From positions 1 through 64,000 of the forward strand of contig QEYB01001046.1 in NCBI GenBank assembly GCA_017562135.1: a DNA stretch of 64,000 nt, written 5' to 3'. Shown here piece by piece: positions 23,118 through 35,894 of this stretch. The notes under the pieces were generated by a model, which ran no database searches, had not been told where the DNA came from, and was given only the letters and a program-made list of their open reading frames with translations. Position 1 is the first letter of the stretch; every line of letters begins with the position of its first letter. The translations under genes and the position numbers were made by a program. The stretch is from Dipylidium caninum. Lineage: Eukaryota; Platyhelminthes; Cestoda; Cyclophyllidea; Dipylidiidae.

Positions 23118-23818
23118 TCAATCTGAAGGAGACTTGAGTTCGCGTAAGCGGAAATGTTGCGATTCCGCATCATTGTCTTCTTGGTAAATAGGAGTATCCA
23201 AAAGAATCTTTTTGTCCTCCGACTTTGAAGGTGGGACCCAAATTTTAGCAGTCTCTCGTTCAAACAGCCCAAAATATTTACATATAGAAGCCACCTGCAA
23301 AATCAGAGATAAGCCAAACAAACCAATGAATAATCCAACTCGTATTCATCGGCCAATTGTGACAGCGTTTTTTCTTTCAATTGATATAGTTTCACCATAT
23401 TTATAGCCTGTTTTAACGTAATTTTCCCTTTTGGGATCGATTCCGGGATAACGAATCCAAGTTCGGTGTGTGGGGATGGTATAGGGTTGTAGAATTCAAC
23501 TCTCTCCATATAGATGTATAGTAGCATAATAATAATACCTGTGGCAATCTCCTGGTCGAATACGGGACGTAGTCAAAACCATCAGGGTAGTATGGACTTT
23601 TTGACTGTTTGGCTTCTAATATCGAGGGAAAGTATCCGTCTATCCAACAAAGAATTTTTTTCGAAAAGTGTCTGTCCATATTTTCGTGTGGTTGGTATTT
23701 CCACCCTTTTAGGGCCCATCGCGCGTCGAGCTGCAGTTTTATCTAAATATTTTATTGCCCGATTTGTTGCATTCCACCTTCTAAAGGCGCGTCTTGCAAA
23801 AGAGGCTGCGACACCCAT
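23118..23818 (-). CDS. NDUFAF4: NDUFAF4-like complex I assembly factor
   Basis: NDUFAF4 works with NDUFAF3 in early assembly of the mitochondrial NADH dehydrogenase Q-module. Exons (minus strand): 23818-23539, 23503-23324, 23294-23118. The two introns are 35 nt and 29 nt; the second is a clean GT-AG in phase 0. The family signature ESIPKGKITLKQAI sits in exon 2, followed by the leucine-rich YELDYSL / ICKYFGLFE block that spans intron 2. The start, MGVAASFARRAF, is Arg-rich like the family N terminus. The first exon is one base too long for a continuous frame. A run of seven As near 23656 is the likely place, because removing one A joins the two frames. Residues in the middle of exon 1 are therefore uncertain. 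About 175-180 aa agrees with the human protein. Confidence 0.83.
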
Positions 23819-24848
23819 GGAGCAGAAGCCACGTAAATTTACTTAACGCGCTTCTGTGAGAATGCAAATACGAAGTTATTATTTATGAGCGTTAAACGCA
23901 AATGGTATTAATTTTTGTTGGCTACTGACGGTTATAAAACCGCCTATCGTGCAAACTTTGAAATATAACTCGTTTGCAAGGGGCGATCCGGTAACAAGCC
24001 AATTACCTTTACAATATCACTTAAGCAAATATTCACTGAACGCCAATAAAATGACCCTAGATAGCGTAACTAAATCATGAAAATGCGTATTAATTTGTCT
24101 ATGCCGCATCGCCTTAGCCCATGAAACGACATTATACCAATATATATATATTGCCAAATGTCTGAATTTTTTGAAAAACCGCTAAGACGAGCACATATTT
24201 ACGCCCCATTAACACACTCACGAAACGTTTTAACCTCAAATCCCTCCTCAAGCAGAATGCGCTTTTGTTGTAGGCCTTAGTACACCTCGCGTAACTCACA
24301 AAAACCAATTAGGCCATGTTATGTTTCTTTGAATCAAACCTATCACAAACTCATTGCTCACGTTCTGCATGACTAGGACCGAATGTGCAAATTTAGTTTC
24401 AATTCCCCCGACACCTATCAGGAGGTAGCACCTTTTCTATTCTGGCACATGGCAGCAACTTATTATGCCCAACCGGTGTAAGCGCCAAAGTTAACGAAAT
24501 TAGATATAAGAGGAGTATTTTTCGTGCGATAAATTGCGTCCATAGAGAGCGTTAAATGGGCAAATTTAATAATTACAATCCTGGGTAAATAATGCAACCT
24601 GTGTCAATCAAACACTATGCTTTTTAATCATAATAAATTTAAATTAAACTGCACTTATGAGCTCCATCAAAAGTGTATAACTGCCGCAAAGCTTGACCTT
24701 ATTATTTGTTTATCCGAACTTTCAACGCGATTTAGCATATTGGTTTTCTTTCGTGCCGAAAACAAATCGTTTTTCCTTGTGTTTTGTGCAGCTTCTTTCA
24801 GCCTATGCTTGGTTTAGGAAAACCTTCGATTGACATTCATTTTTTTAA
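23819..24848. other. Intergenic, AT-rich
   Basis: This is the divergent spacer between NDUFAF4 (minus) and the beta-catenin-like gene (plus), about 1 kb, presumably holding both promoters. No gene, tRNA or repeat was recognised. Confidence 0.6.
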
Positions 24849-27800
24849 ATGAATACCACTATGAACCGCATTTATGATTTGGATGAATCTAGATCACTCT
24901 CATCAGATTCTGGAATGGAGTCTGCTGCGGAGACCCCTCCTTCAAGCACAACGTCTGAATATTCGTTTGATGGCTGGCAATGGAACGAATGCCCCGTCTC
25001 TGATTATCCCATTAGCTATGAAGCCGCATTTCCTTTCGTACACAGTTGTTGTTTAGGACTAACTTCTAACGATGTGTCATTAATAAAGGTTTCAGCGCAA
25101 CACTTGTTTCATCTTTGCCGTTCTGGATTCTCCGAAGTTCTACTGTCTTTTCTACCGGAAATATGTGGAACCTTGAAGGCAGTGATTGGTGCTACTGACA
25201 TTTCAAAACATCCTGACCTTATTCACTGCCTTAGCGGAATATTTTATTATTTGACAGAAAATGATACGGCTGCTTATCTGATCCCCGCTGATTCGTACAT
25301 AGCATTTGTTGCAAAATTGTTATCATTCCCACTAGAATCGGCGCTTTACTATACGGTTGCTGGCCTTCACAACCTACTGGATCACAAATCTCTTCGAGAT
25401 AAGTTTCGGACCCCCGTAATAATTATTCTTCTTATTCAAATTCTGTGGACTTGTTTCCTCTATGACAAGTCGTTTCATCCTCCTCTGACATGTAATCCGT
25501 ATCTTGCATTAGCATCGTCGGCATCCCTTTCAAAGTTCTTATCCATCGTTTGTGACAGCCTTTATCTACTCACTCACCGAAACGAAATGTCGAAACGGCT
25601 GATTCATGCGAAACAGGGTGTCGTCCCGCTGTTATATTTCGTTCACACTAATTCGTTTGAAAAAACACAATGTATGTGTATCCGACTTTTGCGTATTTTG
25701 TCAACACACTCTCAAACTAAGAGCGATATCCTAAAAAATGATCCAACTCTTCGTTTCTTCAAAAATTCTGCCAATTCGAATTTTCAGCCTCTCTCCTTAG
25801 ATGCCTTCTGGACTCTTCGAAACCTGTCTGATCAGTGTGCGAGTCTCTCAAACCATGAAATAAATGAGATTAGTGAAATTCTTCTTGTAAAATTGAGAAG
25901 TGTGGAAGAATCCTTGCGATGCTGGAAAGCCCGGATTTACTCAATTTATGACTTACAAGACAGATATACCATTAGTAGATGCATTTTTGGAACACTTGCG
26001 AATTTTACCTGTCGAAATCCCTTCACCAAGTTATTTTTAGTTGAAGTAAGTTACCTAATTCATGTATCTTACGCTTATTTGAGATAAGTTGGGTGGATTA
26101 TTTATTTTATCCGTAGCAAGGATGCACGAGATCAGGCTTATATTTTGAGACTGACTTTTTTTAGTCCACTTATGTTTTCCTCAACCATTCGATGTATTTT
26201 TGAGAACACGCCTCCCAAACCCCCGACCGTGCCAGCGTAACAAAAGTTGAATTCCTCTGAGGAGTTCTTTGGATCTATGCATTCCTATTTCAAATACAGA
26301 TATAGCTTTTCAAGCTTTAATCTTACACCTAAGCCCCATTATTTTCGACCGTGAAACCACATATCAATTAGAACTGCGTATATTGGAATGTGAGTCCTTG
26401 AGTAAAGAGTTAAATGTCTTTTCTCCAATTCGTCGACAATTGCAAAAGGAACAATCATCGAAGTAAGCAGGTTGATATAGACTATCGTTTGGTCTCTTCA
26501 TTAGCATCAAAAGCTAGGGATCTATCTCTTCCTTGGCATGTTTATGCAATCGTAATCCCGATTATATCGCGACACAACAGGAGTTATGACGGAAATATTC
26601 CGATTGGTTTGGTTTCACCTCGTCTCTGCTGCCCCTGCGACCGCCACCACCTCCGCCATACCGCTATCAGTGCCGCCGACGCCGTCATGCCTTTTTGAGT
26701 GTGCGGCCGTGTGTGTGTGTGTGTGTGTGTGTCTTTGCATATCACTGTTTGTGGGAATGTGTGCAATTTCGAAAATGTATGAACAATGTAGATTTTTTGC
26801 GGAAAATACAGCGGCATACAGTACCCGCTAGCCGCTCTGTCTGATCACGTAACGTTAAATTTGAACCATTTTGTCTGTGGAATGCCTTCTCCAGCCTCTG
26901 TCAACCATCTCGGATTCAGTCACTCTCTGTATCTATTCAAATAACAGTCTGGGAAGGCCAAACACAATTCCACCTAAGAGACCTTGTCATAATTAATCAC
27001 TTCAAATCCCCCTCAACATACGCTATGGCCTTTGATAATTGTGGAAAGTAAAACAGGATCTCTCGATTGTCGCGAGGGTGTTTGTGCGGACTCAACCATC
27101 GGGGTTTGGCTTTGTTAAAATTGCCACAGCAATTACTGGTGTATTCATTCAATTCGCCGCAACTGCTCATTTCGCGAGCCCATAATTATGAGCCACAGTG
27201 GATTGGAGGGGTTCACATGACTTGCAATTAGGGGTTTCGGGTAATTTGGTATCCAAGTGCCACTTTAACAAACACTGCGCCCTAAAACTCTACCTTCTGT
27301 AAAAAAGCAGTCCTGAGTCACCTTTTGAACAATTAATCTCTCCTCGTAATATCTTCTGAGCTAGGAATTATGAATTATTCTCTGGTGGGACACATCATTG
27401 CGACTGAAATATTGGTTGAAGGAACTGCGCACAATTGGTACCAAACTGGTATCATCAGGCAGACGATCGCCTCCCCGATGAATAGGTCCACTTTTATGCA
27501 AAGATCTCTCCAAGTAATTACAGGCGAATTTAGCCAGAAGAGCCTAACACATGCGACTCTAGAATACTCCCATTTTGACATTTGCCTTATTATCATTGAC
27601 GAATTGAATATATTTCCATTCATCGGGAGAATTGGGGGTTTAGGAAGCTCTCTCTTTTTTGTATTACAGAGTGGAGCCGTGCCATTACTCGCACGGTTGC
27701 TCACATTCACTATGAATGAACTTTCCTCCCACACAACACTGTGCCGAGCGACTGTGTTCGGTGGTCCGTGTACGGCTCCGCCAAAGTACGACCTAATTCC

Positions 27801-28245
27801 GCCCTCCTTCCTCTCCTGCCTTTGTGGTCGCCGTTCTGTGCCGCTGTCAATGCTCCAGGCCACCGTGGACTGTGTGGAGGCCGCGCTGCGGTGCCTCTCC
27901 CACCTCACCTCCTCTCACCAACGCGCCACCGAGGCTCTCCATCAACTGGCTTACGATTGGACAGACTGTTTTCCTCCTGGCGACAAAGGCGTCTGCTGGA
28001 TCGTCGATCTTCTCCATCTAACCACCCATGGAGATAGGGTCTGTTGCGAAGACCACGCTATCCAGCCCATGCCGGAGCAGTGGGATGCTCTCAACAGGGG
28101 TCATGTGTTCCACCTGGCGAAGGCGTGGCTATCTCTCGCTCGCAACCGCCTGGCTGGCGACATTTGGCGTATCGCCGACCAGAAAGTAGCATTAAGATCG
28201 GCTGTGGAACATCTGGAGCTGAATATGTTGCCCTTTATTGAGACG
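24849..28245 (+). CDS. CTNNB1: Divergent beta-catenin-like armadillo protein (may continue)
   Basis: Beta-catenin links cadherins to actin and transduces Wnt signals with TCF. Exon 1 is 24849-26045 (399 codons, phase 0, donor GTAAGT); exon 2 is 27670-28245 (192 codons, phase 0) after an acceptor 'tattacag'. Near the N terminus is DSGMES (20-25), with Ser21, Ser25, Thr29 and Ser33 spaced by four like the GSK3/CK1 ladder of beta-catenin. Armadillo hallmarks follow: YYTVAGLHNLLDHK, WTLRNLSDQ and GTLANFTCRNPFTKLFLVE, then CLSHLTSSHQRA in exon 2. These match repeats of the classic 12-repeat domain in the right order. A strong donor (GTAAGT) sits at 28246, so more exons may lie downstream, but I could not find them in the next 20 kb. 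Reading through the donor gives a stop at 28333-28335, an alternative end. Sequence is fast-evolving, as for flatworm paralogues. Confidence 0.85.
26046..27669 (+). other. Beta-catenin-like gene intron 1
   Basis: This 1.6-kb intron contains a (TG)n microsatellite at 26709-26732. An open stretch at about 26300-26466 follows a plausible acceptor ('caaatacag'). It has no armadillo signature, so I treat it as intronic. Confidence 0.65.
26709..26732 (+). repeat. (TG)n microsatellite
   Basis: About twelve TG units lie within intron 1 of the beta-catenin-like gene. Confidence 0.9.
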
Positions 28246-29135
28246 GTAAGTAATATGGCCCGAGTATCAGCGTTTTTTCCGGATTCCCAATTCTTTCTCC
28301 TCCACGAGAGCAAATGGGAGTTCCGCTCTCCTTGACATATGCGTAAATTAGCTAGAGATTTCGTATAGTATTAGCTGAAGGTGTTAGACATGTTGAGGGC
28401 AAGCTGTGAGTGGGTGGCACGGCTTAACTGAGGTTGAGACTTGCCTAATATGCGACTTCGGTTGACTTGGAGCGAATTTAGCCGTGATCAGGCCTAAATC
28501 CATCTTCTGGAGTCCCAATTACCCCAATCCGATGTCTCCTCATAAGCCCTCAGCATTCTAAACCAAAAGAGGATAAAATTTCGGACATTTTATCAACCCA
28601 CCTTCCCAACGCACCTAAAGCAATTTCTGGTTTCTCTGTGGCAAGATTTAAGGCTTTACACTTGGTCTCCATCGAAACGTCTGTGCCGTCTGTACGTTTC
28701 AACCCTTTATTCACTGAGTGGAAAGGCAGCACGCCAGTACTTGGGACCGGTCGACCACATCTACCAGACTTTGCACCTATTATTGTGACACACAATCCGT
28801 CGTCTCGTCTGTTTACTCTACTGATCCATTTACGATGGCACTGTTCGGTATGCGCCCGTGGTCCACCGTCCTGGTCGCCGTCCTGTTCTGAGCTGCTCTG
28901 TTCTGCAATGCGACGATTCTCGAGAACTGTGTACTTGCACAGTTGGCAATTAGTGGACGCTTTCGGTTGCTTGATGGAATACGTCAAGGCTGTTTGAGTA
29001 GTGGGCATGTTTCAAGGCTGTTTGGCGAACAAAGGCATGTTGCCTGCCTCTCATTCCTCTCTCATGCACAAGTCCACTCTTCAACTCTGTCAAACACATC
29101 GACAAGTAAAAAAGTTGGAGCCGGGCAGACGGTGT

Positions 29136-29157
29136 ACACACACACACACACACACAC
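29136..29157 (+). repeat. (CA)n microsatellite
   Basis: About eleven CA units, followed about 120 bp downstream by a CCG-rich block (about 29266-29300). Confidence 0.9.
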
Positions 29158-32045
29158 GCATCGTCTCCTGCCTTGTATGTTTGTCCTTTTGTCGGCGAGG
29201 CCGCCGTTTACCGACAGTCGGCTACCGGTAGACTTGTGTGCGTTTGTGAAGGCTTCAATACATTTGCCGCGGCGGCCGCCGCCGCCGTTGCCGCCGCCGC
29301 TTCCGATAGCGACAGCGACGCGGACGACGACAACGACTAGTCTTTCGAGTCGGTGAAGTAGCCAAGCGCTTCGGTTTCTTTATTCTGCCCCGCCTGTCCA
29401 GTAGCGGAGGTGACCGACTACCGTTGCCGCCACCGCCTTCGTTTTCACCCTTTGTGACTCCCATCCTCCGCCTCATAGCCGCCGTTTTGTGACACTTTTA
29501 GTTAGACTAAACGCCTCCTCCCATTGATGGCCCCGTTGTATTGCGAAGGCTTGAACTCACTCCACTCTCCAGCCAACCAACTGCTCTGTCCCTGAACAAA
29601 ACAAAAAGTCATTCCGTGTGGTTAATTTGGAAAGACCATCTAAAAAAAAAGCTTTTTCACATCCTCAGCCTCAATTCTGTTCAACGTGACGCCTTGATTT
29701 AATCGTGTCGTGTGTGTGTGTGTATTCTTGACGTGTTAACGCGATCAAGTGTCCTCGCATTGTTGCTATCAGAAGGGCGGGAAACCGGAGAGTTGAGTGT
29801 ATCCCCTCGTCCTCTTGGCCGCCCCACCCCCGTGGCCAAGCCCCAAGGCCTGACTAACAGCTCTTCCCGCAAAGCACAACTGCCCCGCACCCCTCCCGCC
29901 GACCACTTTGTCTCCTTTTTTCGCGCCTTCCCCACCCTCCCTCTTGTCAGCCGGAGTCCATCAACCTCGTACACATTCTCGCGTACTTTTAACCGCAAGG
30001 TGTCTAAAATGACCCACATTATCCTTTCATTAATTCCCCTCTTTCTCCGCAAATGTGCCTCTCTCCCTTCCTTCCTAAGCACTTTTACACTCCCAACTGC
30101 CACCGGTGGCTTGAAAATTACACGGAGAGAAGGGCACTCCGCGCCGTCTTATCCCCTAATGGTCATATGTCATCTCATCGCAGTTATTTTCCTCCTCTTC
30201 GTGGCCGGACATGAGGGGAGAGGTGAGGCGACTTCAACGCTATCACTGACATAATCGGGTCATTGCTTTCACTGACATTTTTCTTTTTCTTACCGTTAAT
30301 TTAATTGCCTTCTTCTCGCGTCAAACGACAACGTCGCTGTCTCCACGTAGCTGACATCCCACCGGTTTGGGGGAGGAGATGTCCCGACGCTCTTCACTTA
30401 ACTCCCAAATTTAACGGACCACCTTCCGCTTCGTCCACGACTACCCACTCCAGCATTGTTCTTGCTTAGCCAACTTTAGAGTCACTGCCTCCTCCTCCAA
30501 ATGTTGCATCCCGGTGGAGTTTACTTTAGCAGAATGGTGATTGAGCCTTCGTCCTCACTGCGTTTCTTCTACTTTTCCTTGCATGCACACGAGGATTTAC
30601 TTTTGGATGTGCTCCACAAGAAAAGCCACTACTGATAACTGTTGCGATCATTAATTTTTTCTTCCCTTCAGAAAGAGACATGAGTGGAATAAATGGGTAG
30701 ATAGACTGGCTGTTAAAGCCTGTCAAGCCTTGTACACAGGAGATGACTATCGTGTGGACTGAACGAATGTCACATTTTGACTAAGGTGTTTCCCTCTTCC
30801 CCTTCTCCTCCACCTCCTTGCTCCATTCCCATCTGTCGCCCCCGTCTCCGTGTGTCCCCGCGCCCCCACCACCCCCCGGCTCTTTTTCAGCTTCCAACCT
30901 CCTCCTCCTCCTCCTCCTTTCTCTCATCCCATCCAGCAAATTCGTAACAGTTTCTTTTGTCAGGCCTTGACAGTCCCTGCATGTGCTCTTACGCTTATCG
31001 CATCTCATCATCTCTCCACCTCCGAGGGCAGTACTGCATCAGTCTGGCAGTAAAGCCTCGTGTTGCTGTGTTGCCATTCGACAGTTCCTATTTGGTCAAC
31101 TTAGGATTGACTATTCGGCACAGTTGCAGCCTTTCGTCAGACGCCTCGTGCCCATCCACCTCCGTTAAATCACTTTTGTTTCGTTGCCGAGTGGACGCAA
31201 AATCACCTCCTCTTCCCTGGATTCTCGGGAGTAAAGTCCTGAAGCCTTGTGGCGCCTTAAAATCCTCTATTTTCCTCCCCTCTGTGGCGTCTACGCTCGA
31301 CTATCCTCGTTTTTTTGGTAGCGTTGTACTCCACCTCACATCCTACGATCTGGTCGTACTCAAACTTTTATCTTCAGCTAGCATACTCCGCTGTGCAGTA
31401 GAACTCAGGTAATTTTATCGCTTACCTCCTCTTCCTCAAACTTGCCAAACCCTTTAAAGTTTGGTGTCTCTTCCATGCCTACGGATTACTTGGGAGCGTC
31501 GACTCCGCCTCACCTCCACTATGGCGCAGTCCGAACTTCTCGGAGTCGGAAGAAGGCGTGGTTATGGAGCGAGGACTTTATGCACCTCGTCGATTCGTCC
31601 TGGACCTGTTGGTGGGACAAATGACCGCACACTTCAACAGGCGAATTCCCTGTCTCTACTCTCCCGCATCTCTTCAACTTATCACCGCTCGCTTATTGCC
31701 CTCTCAAGGTGGAGGATACGAGTCCTGGCGTTCGCTCTAAATCTGGATTGAAAACCTCCCTCAATGCCCTTTCTAATTACTACACGTTTGCATAAGCGGC
31801 ATAAAAAGGCATCATTGTAAGGAAAGATGATATTCCGGTGGCGAGAAGACTTAACTCCCCTCGCGAAAGTCCACATTCTCCTCTTCGAAGGTGAACAGTC
31901 GTTGGGGAGGATCTGGTGAAAAAGCGGTACTATGTACACAAGACTGGGAAATCCAATAAGACTGTGGCTTTTTCATCCCAAAATTTTACAAGTTTGTCTA
32001 CGCACGCCTCCTTGGAAGGCTAGAGAGGAAGTGACCGAGTCTGTT

Positions 32046-32078
<33 letters not shown>
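32046..32078 (+). repeat. (TG)n(AG)n compound microsatellite
   Basis: A TG run passes directly into an AG run. Confidence 0.9.
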
Positions 32079-33300
32079 TGCATTATTCAAGAGGCTCGAA
32101 TGCAATCCTTTGCCTATTTTCCGTATGTATGTGGAATATAAGTAGAAAAATAAGGATGTGGAAGGAAGGGTTTTTAAGTGTGCAGAAACCGTTCCGCCGA
32201 ACGAATGCCGCGGTGTCGGCATAAACGCCAGTAACGATGGCGGCGGCAGTGGTGGTGATGCTGACGCTGGCGGCGGCAGCGTAAGTCAACTTTTTCCACT
32301 CAAAACTGACCCTCCAAGCCTCAGTAGCACACAACCAGTCGGTTGTCCCTCCCACTCTCTTCTCGCCTACATCGTTTTCGTCATGTCTTCATTGCATTTT
32401 CCCATTATCCCCAGAATCGAGGCATTTCTCGACCTCTTGCCTCCTCTCTTCCTCCCTCTCTACCCTCTCTCGTATATCAGCCGGCAAGAGTAGCGGATTT
32501 AGCCAGTCCCTTCTTTTCTCACCATGGCAGTCAGTACTTAAACCTCCGTTAAGCGCATGAAAAGTCTTGACCAATTTCCCCGCAATTGTGTGATTCTTTG
32601 AGTGACAACAAGGGCCTATCACTGCTCCAGTCTGATTTGGCGGAAACATCGGCTCTGAGACTGTTCCTCACCGGGCAGCCGCGGTTGGCTGCCAAAGCAT
32701 ACACGCTCCCCTCCACCCTGGCAGGCAAGGGGAGTTTTGAAGCTTGTCAGCAGATGCTGTCAACAATGGCACATCTAACAAGTCACAATTCCATAAACAG
32801 CACTTTTATAGCTTTTGCGGATACATTCTTTGAGGCGCACAACTCGCCTTCCCGCTTTTCTCCAAGTTGATTAACTCGTTAGCTGGGAAAATGGCGTCCC
32901 CTCGCATTGGGTCATTAAGCCATCGGGGGGAATAAATTAATTTACGGGCGGAGAAACTAGATTTGGTCTAGTGTTTTCACATAAATCCACTAATATTTGT
33001 GTATTTTATGGCAAATTGGCGCTCCCATAAAAAAAGGAGATTCGGTGCAAGGAAAAAGGAGAGGGGCGGACTGAATTCCCCCGCGCCTCGCGTGATACGT
33101 CGATCGTGTTGCGAATCGCCGTGGCGCACAACTAAGCCATTGAATTAGGCCCTTGGCCTGGGCCAAGCCTCAGGCAGCCTTTTCTGCCGTCCCTAAGATG
33201 TTTGGCAGCCGGTGTTATTGCCTTTGCCCCAATCACGGGTGGAGGAATGAAGCCCTCTCGCAGCTATCCCACCAAAAGAAAGTGCGGAATGAGCGAATGC

Positions 33301-33332
33301 GCGCGCGTGTGTGTGTGTGTGTGTGTTTGTGT
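33301..33332 (+). repeat. (GC)/(TG)n microsatellite
   Basis: A short GC alternation is followed by a TG run. The alternating purine-pyrimidine sequence could adopt Z-DNA. Confidence 0.85.
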
Positions 33333-35872
33333 GCTCTCAGAGGGGATTTGACCGACCGACAAATGGATTTTTTGCCGCTAACCGCAGGGGAATACGATGC
33401 TTTGACCAACCTCCCTTCCCCTACGCCATCCCCACTTTAGCGTTACCTTTGTAGACCCCAAAAAAGAGGGGGACCATACAAGGCGGACTTAATTTTGCCT
33501 TTGCTGGGGAAACCGAACACGGTGGACCTCCGCCTCCTCTTCCCCTCTTCCTCTGCCGATTGCATGTGCCCACTTCTACAAACATATTCGGTCCTCTCCT
33601 CAAAAACATGACACGACGCTAATCAAACGAAGAAATCTCAAGTTTTCATCAGTACGGCGTCTTTATCCCTGTCTGGTCGACTATTTCCTCGGAGGTGAAC
33701 CACCGGAAATGCTCCCATAGTGAGAAAAATTTGGAGATCACTTAAACCCTTTTCCAAATAACCACGAGGCCTAACGGTTGAAACTTCGACCGGCGCGTTC
33801 TCAAGCACTGACTCTTCTTCCACGACAACGTGGTTGCGTGTGGGTGTGTGTGTTTAGCTCCTTAAATCTCATCAAAAGTTTTGTTAAGGCGTTCGTTCGC
33901 GGCCTTTGTCTCGGTTGTCGTCCTCCTCCGACCACCACTTTTCCATTACCCTTCTCACTCCGCCTCTTGCCTGCTTACCCACGGTGGTTGCTTTTTCTGG
34001 CCCTATTTTTTCTATTCTCGGTGTTTTTCTCCACCTTTTCCCACAATATGTCTTCAACCACAACTCTTTTTGAGCAGTAATCTTTAACTTAACAAAGGGA
34101 AAGAGACTCTGGGGGGATAATGAATGGCAAGACATCTTACAGATAAGTTAAAGATAAGTTAAAGATATCATTTTGCTTCTTTTGTTTTCTTGGCATGAGT
34201 ATAGAATTCGGTTTGAACCACTCCGATTGCCCGTACAACTCTACAATTAGGTGGTAAAGGTGGGAGGATACGCCGTAATGAGTGAGTCGAGGGGCAATGA
34301 GCCCCTTTTTTGGACCGTAGGGCAAAGTCTCGAAACAGCCACGGCGCTAGGCAACAGGAGGCATCCGATTCATCCTTTCACCTCCCCAAATTTACTATCT
34401 TGCCTCTCCGTCTGTCAGTCCTCGTCTCTGCGGTCCTTCCCGTGATCGCCGGCTCCTGACTCTTTCATTCACCGAAAGTAGGACTGTGAGGGGATGCACT
34501 GAGGCCCCGCGGTGTACAGTCGTATTTGGACATCCTTTCGTCTGTACACTGGGACGGGAGGAGGAAAAGCTCTCACCAGGCGACGATTGCAGCAAAGCTG
34601 TTCCACACGTGGACACGCCCACTTGACACCAAAAACTGTCCCCATCGCGCCGGCGGATGTTGGCGACGGCGACACACGATCGCCTCTCCACACTGTCCAC
34701 TGCTGTCCCGAGTACTTTTCCCCGATGATGTGGTGGACCGAATAACTTCAGTTGGAAGGACACCGTTGGGGCTGCCGGGGGGGCAGTAGGGGATGGAGGA
34801 TTAAAAGTCCTTCATAAACACTCGCCTCCTGCCAATCGGTAGCCACTGCTAGGCTTTTCTCTCCGACCACCTAAGTTCATCCCTAATGGGCGTTTTTTTG
34901 TTTATCCACCGCTATGGTTCACACCTTTCGCCTTCCAACTCAGGCGTTCTAAACTCACCTCGCAGAAATTCGGTGAGAATTTTGTAATTTAGAGCAAACC
35001 GAAGAAAATTAGTCGCACCTATTTCGACATAATGGAGTGATTTTCCGTGCTAAGGGCCCTTGAAGGAAGGCCGCTCCAACCGCTCCCTTTTCCACGTCCA
35101 ACTACCCCGCCTGTCGTCACTTTTCCTCAAACAGTTCGGCCTCGTCTGAGGGCGTCCTTTTTCCATCTTCCTGATTCGGGAAAGTCTATTCACTGGATTA
35201 CGCCTCGCGTAACTCGTAAAACTCCACCTCGGAGTTGTTGTATGCGCTCCTTAAAAGCATAAGTTTCCACCCATGGAGGTCATTCTGTTCGCCAAATGGC
35301 GACGGCATCATTGCTCTCCTCTTCCTCGCGCCCACCGGTCACATCTCCCTACAACTCGCCTCGTATTTCGACCGCAGTTGATGGCAACCCGCTTCTTCCA
35401 ACTCCGGTCGGTGGGTTCTCTGGTGGGGAGATGTTAGTTTGCGCTTGGAGGAGGGACGCCTGTGGAAAAGAAATGTTGTCATTGTCTTGCTTGCTTCACT
35501 CGTCGGTTGGCTAATTGTGCCGCCGATCGCCCAAAACCTGCCTACTTTGCCACTTCAATCGCCTTCCCCTCAACCAAAAACCACGTCCACTTCTCGCCAT
35601 ATTTTCTCCACAAAATAATGGCAATTTGAGCAAGAGGAAAGGGGATGTCCTTTTTTCATGTCATTCATCAACTCTCACAACTGATGTGTTCAGGAGATTT
35701 TAGCCTTTATTTCCCTCCCGTCTGGGAGGATTTCACTCTGTGCCCCCAACCATGTGTCCATTAACAGTGTGACAGTTGAGATAAGCAGTAAACCCGTCTC
35801 TCTCTCCTCCTCCTCTCCCACCTACCTCGGTTTATTCACTCGTCTCAGGCAGGCTCTCAATCTAATGAAATA

Positions 35873-35894
35873 GGGGGGGGGGGGGAGGGGGGGA
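35873..35894 (+). repeat. Poly-G run
   Basis: A run of about 13 Gs, an A, then 7 more Gs. Length in this sequence is likely unreliable given other homopolymer problems in the window. Confidence 0.85.

Noticed and set aside
26269..26466. Possible extra exon in beta-catenin-like intron 1
   Set aside because: It has an acceptor-like upstream sequence but no armadillo signature, and the flanking exons already join at the expected place in the repeat domain.
28550..29008. 152-codon minus-strand open frame
   Set aside because: No recognisable domain, overlapped by an equally long plus-strand frame; likely chance.
32586..32870. 94-codon plus-strand frame with fairly protein-like composition
   Set aside because: Looked for a match to missing beta-catenin repeats and found none; splice sites are not convincing.
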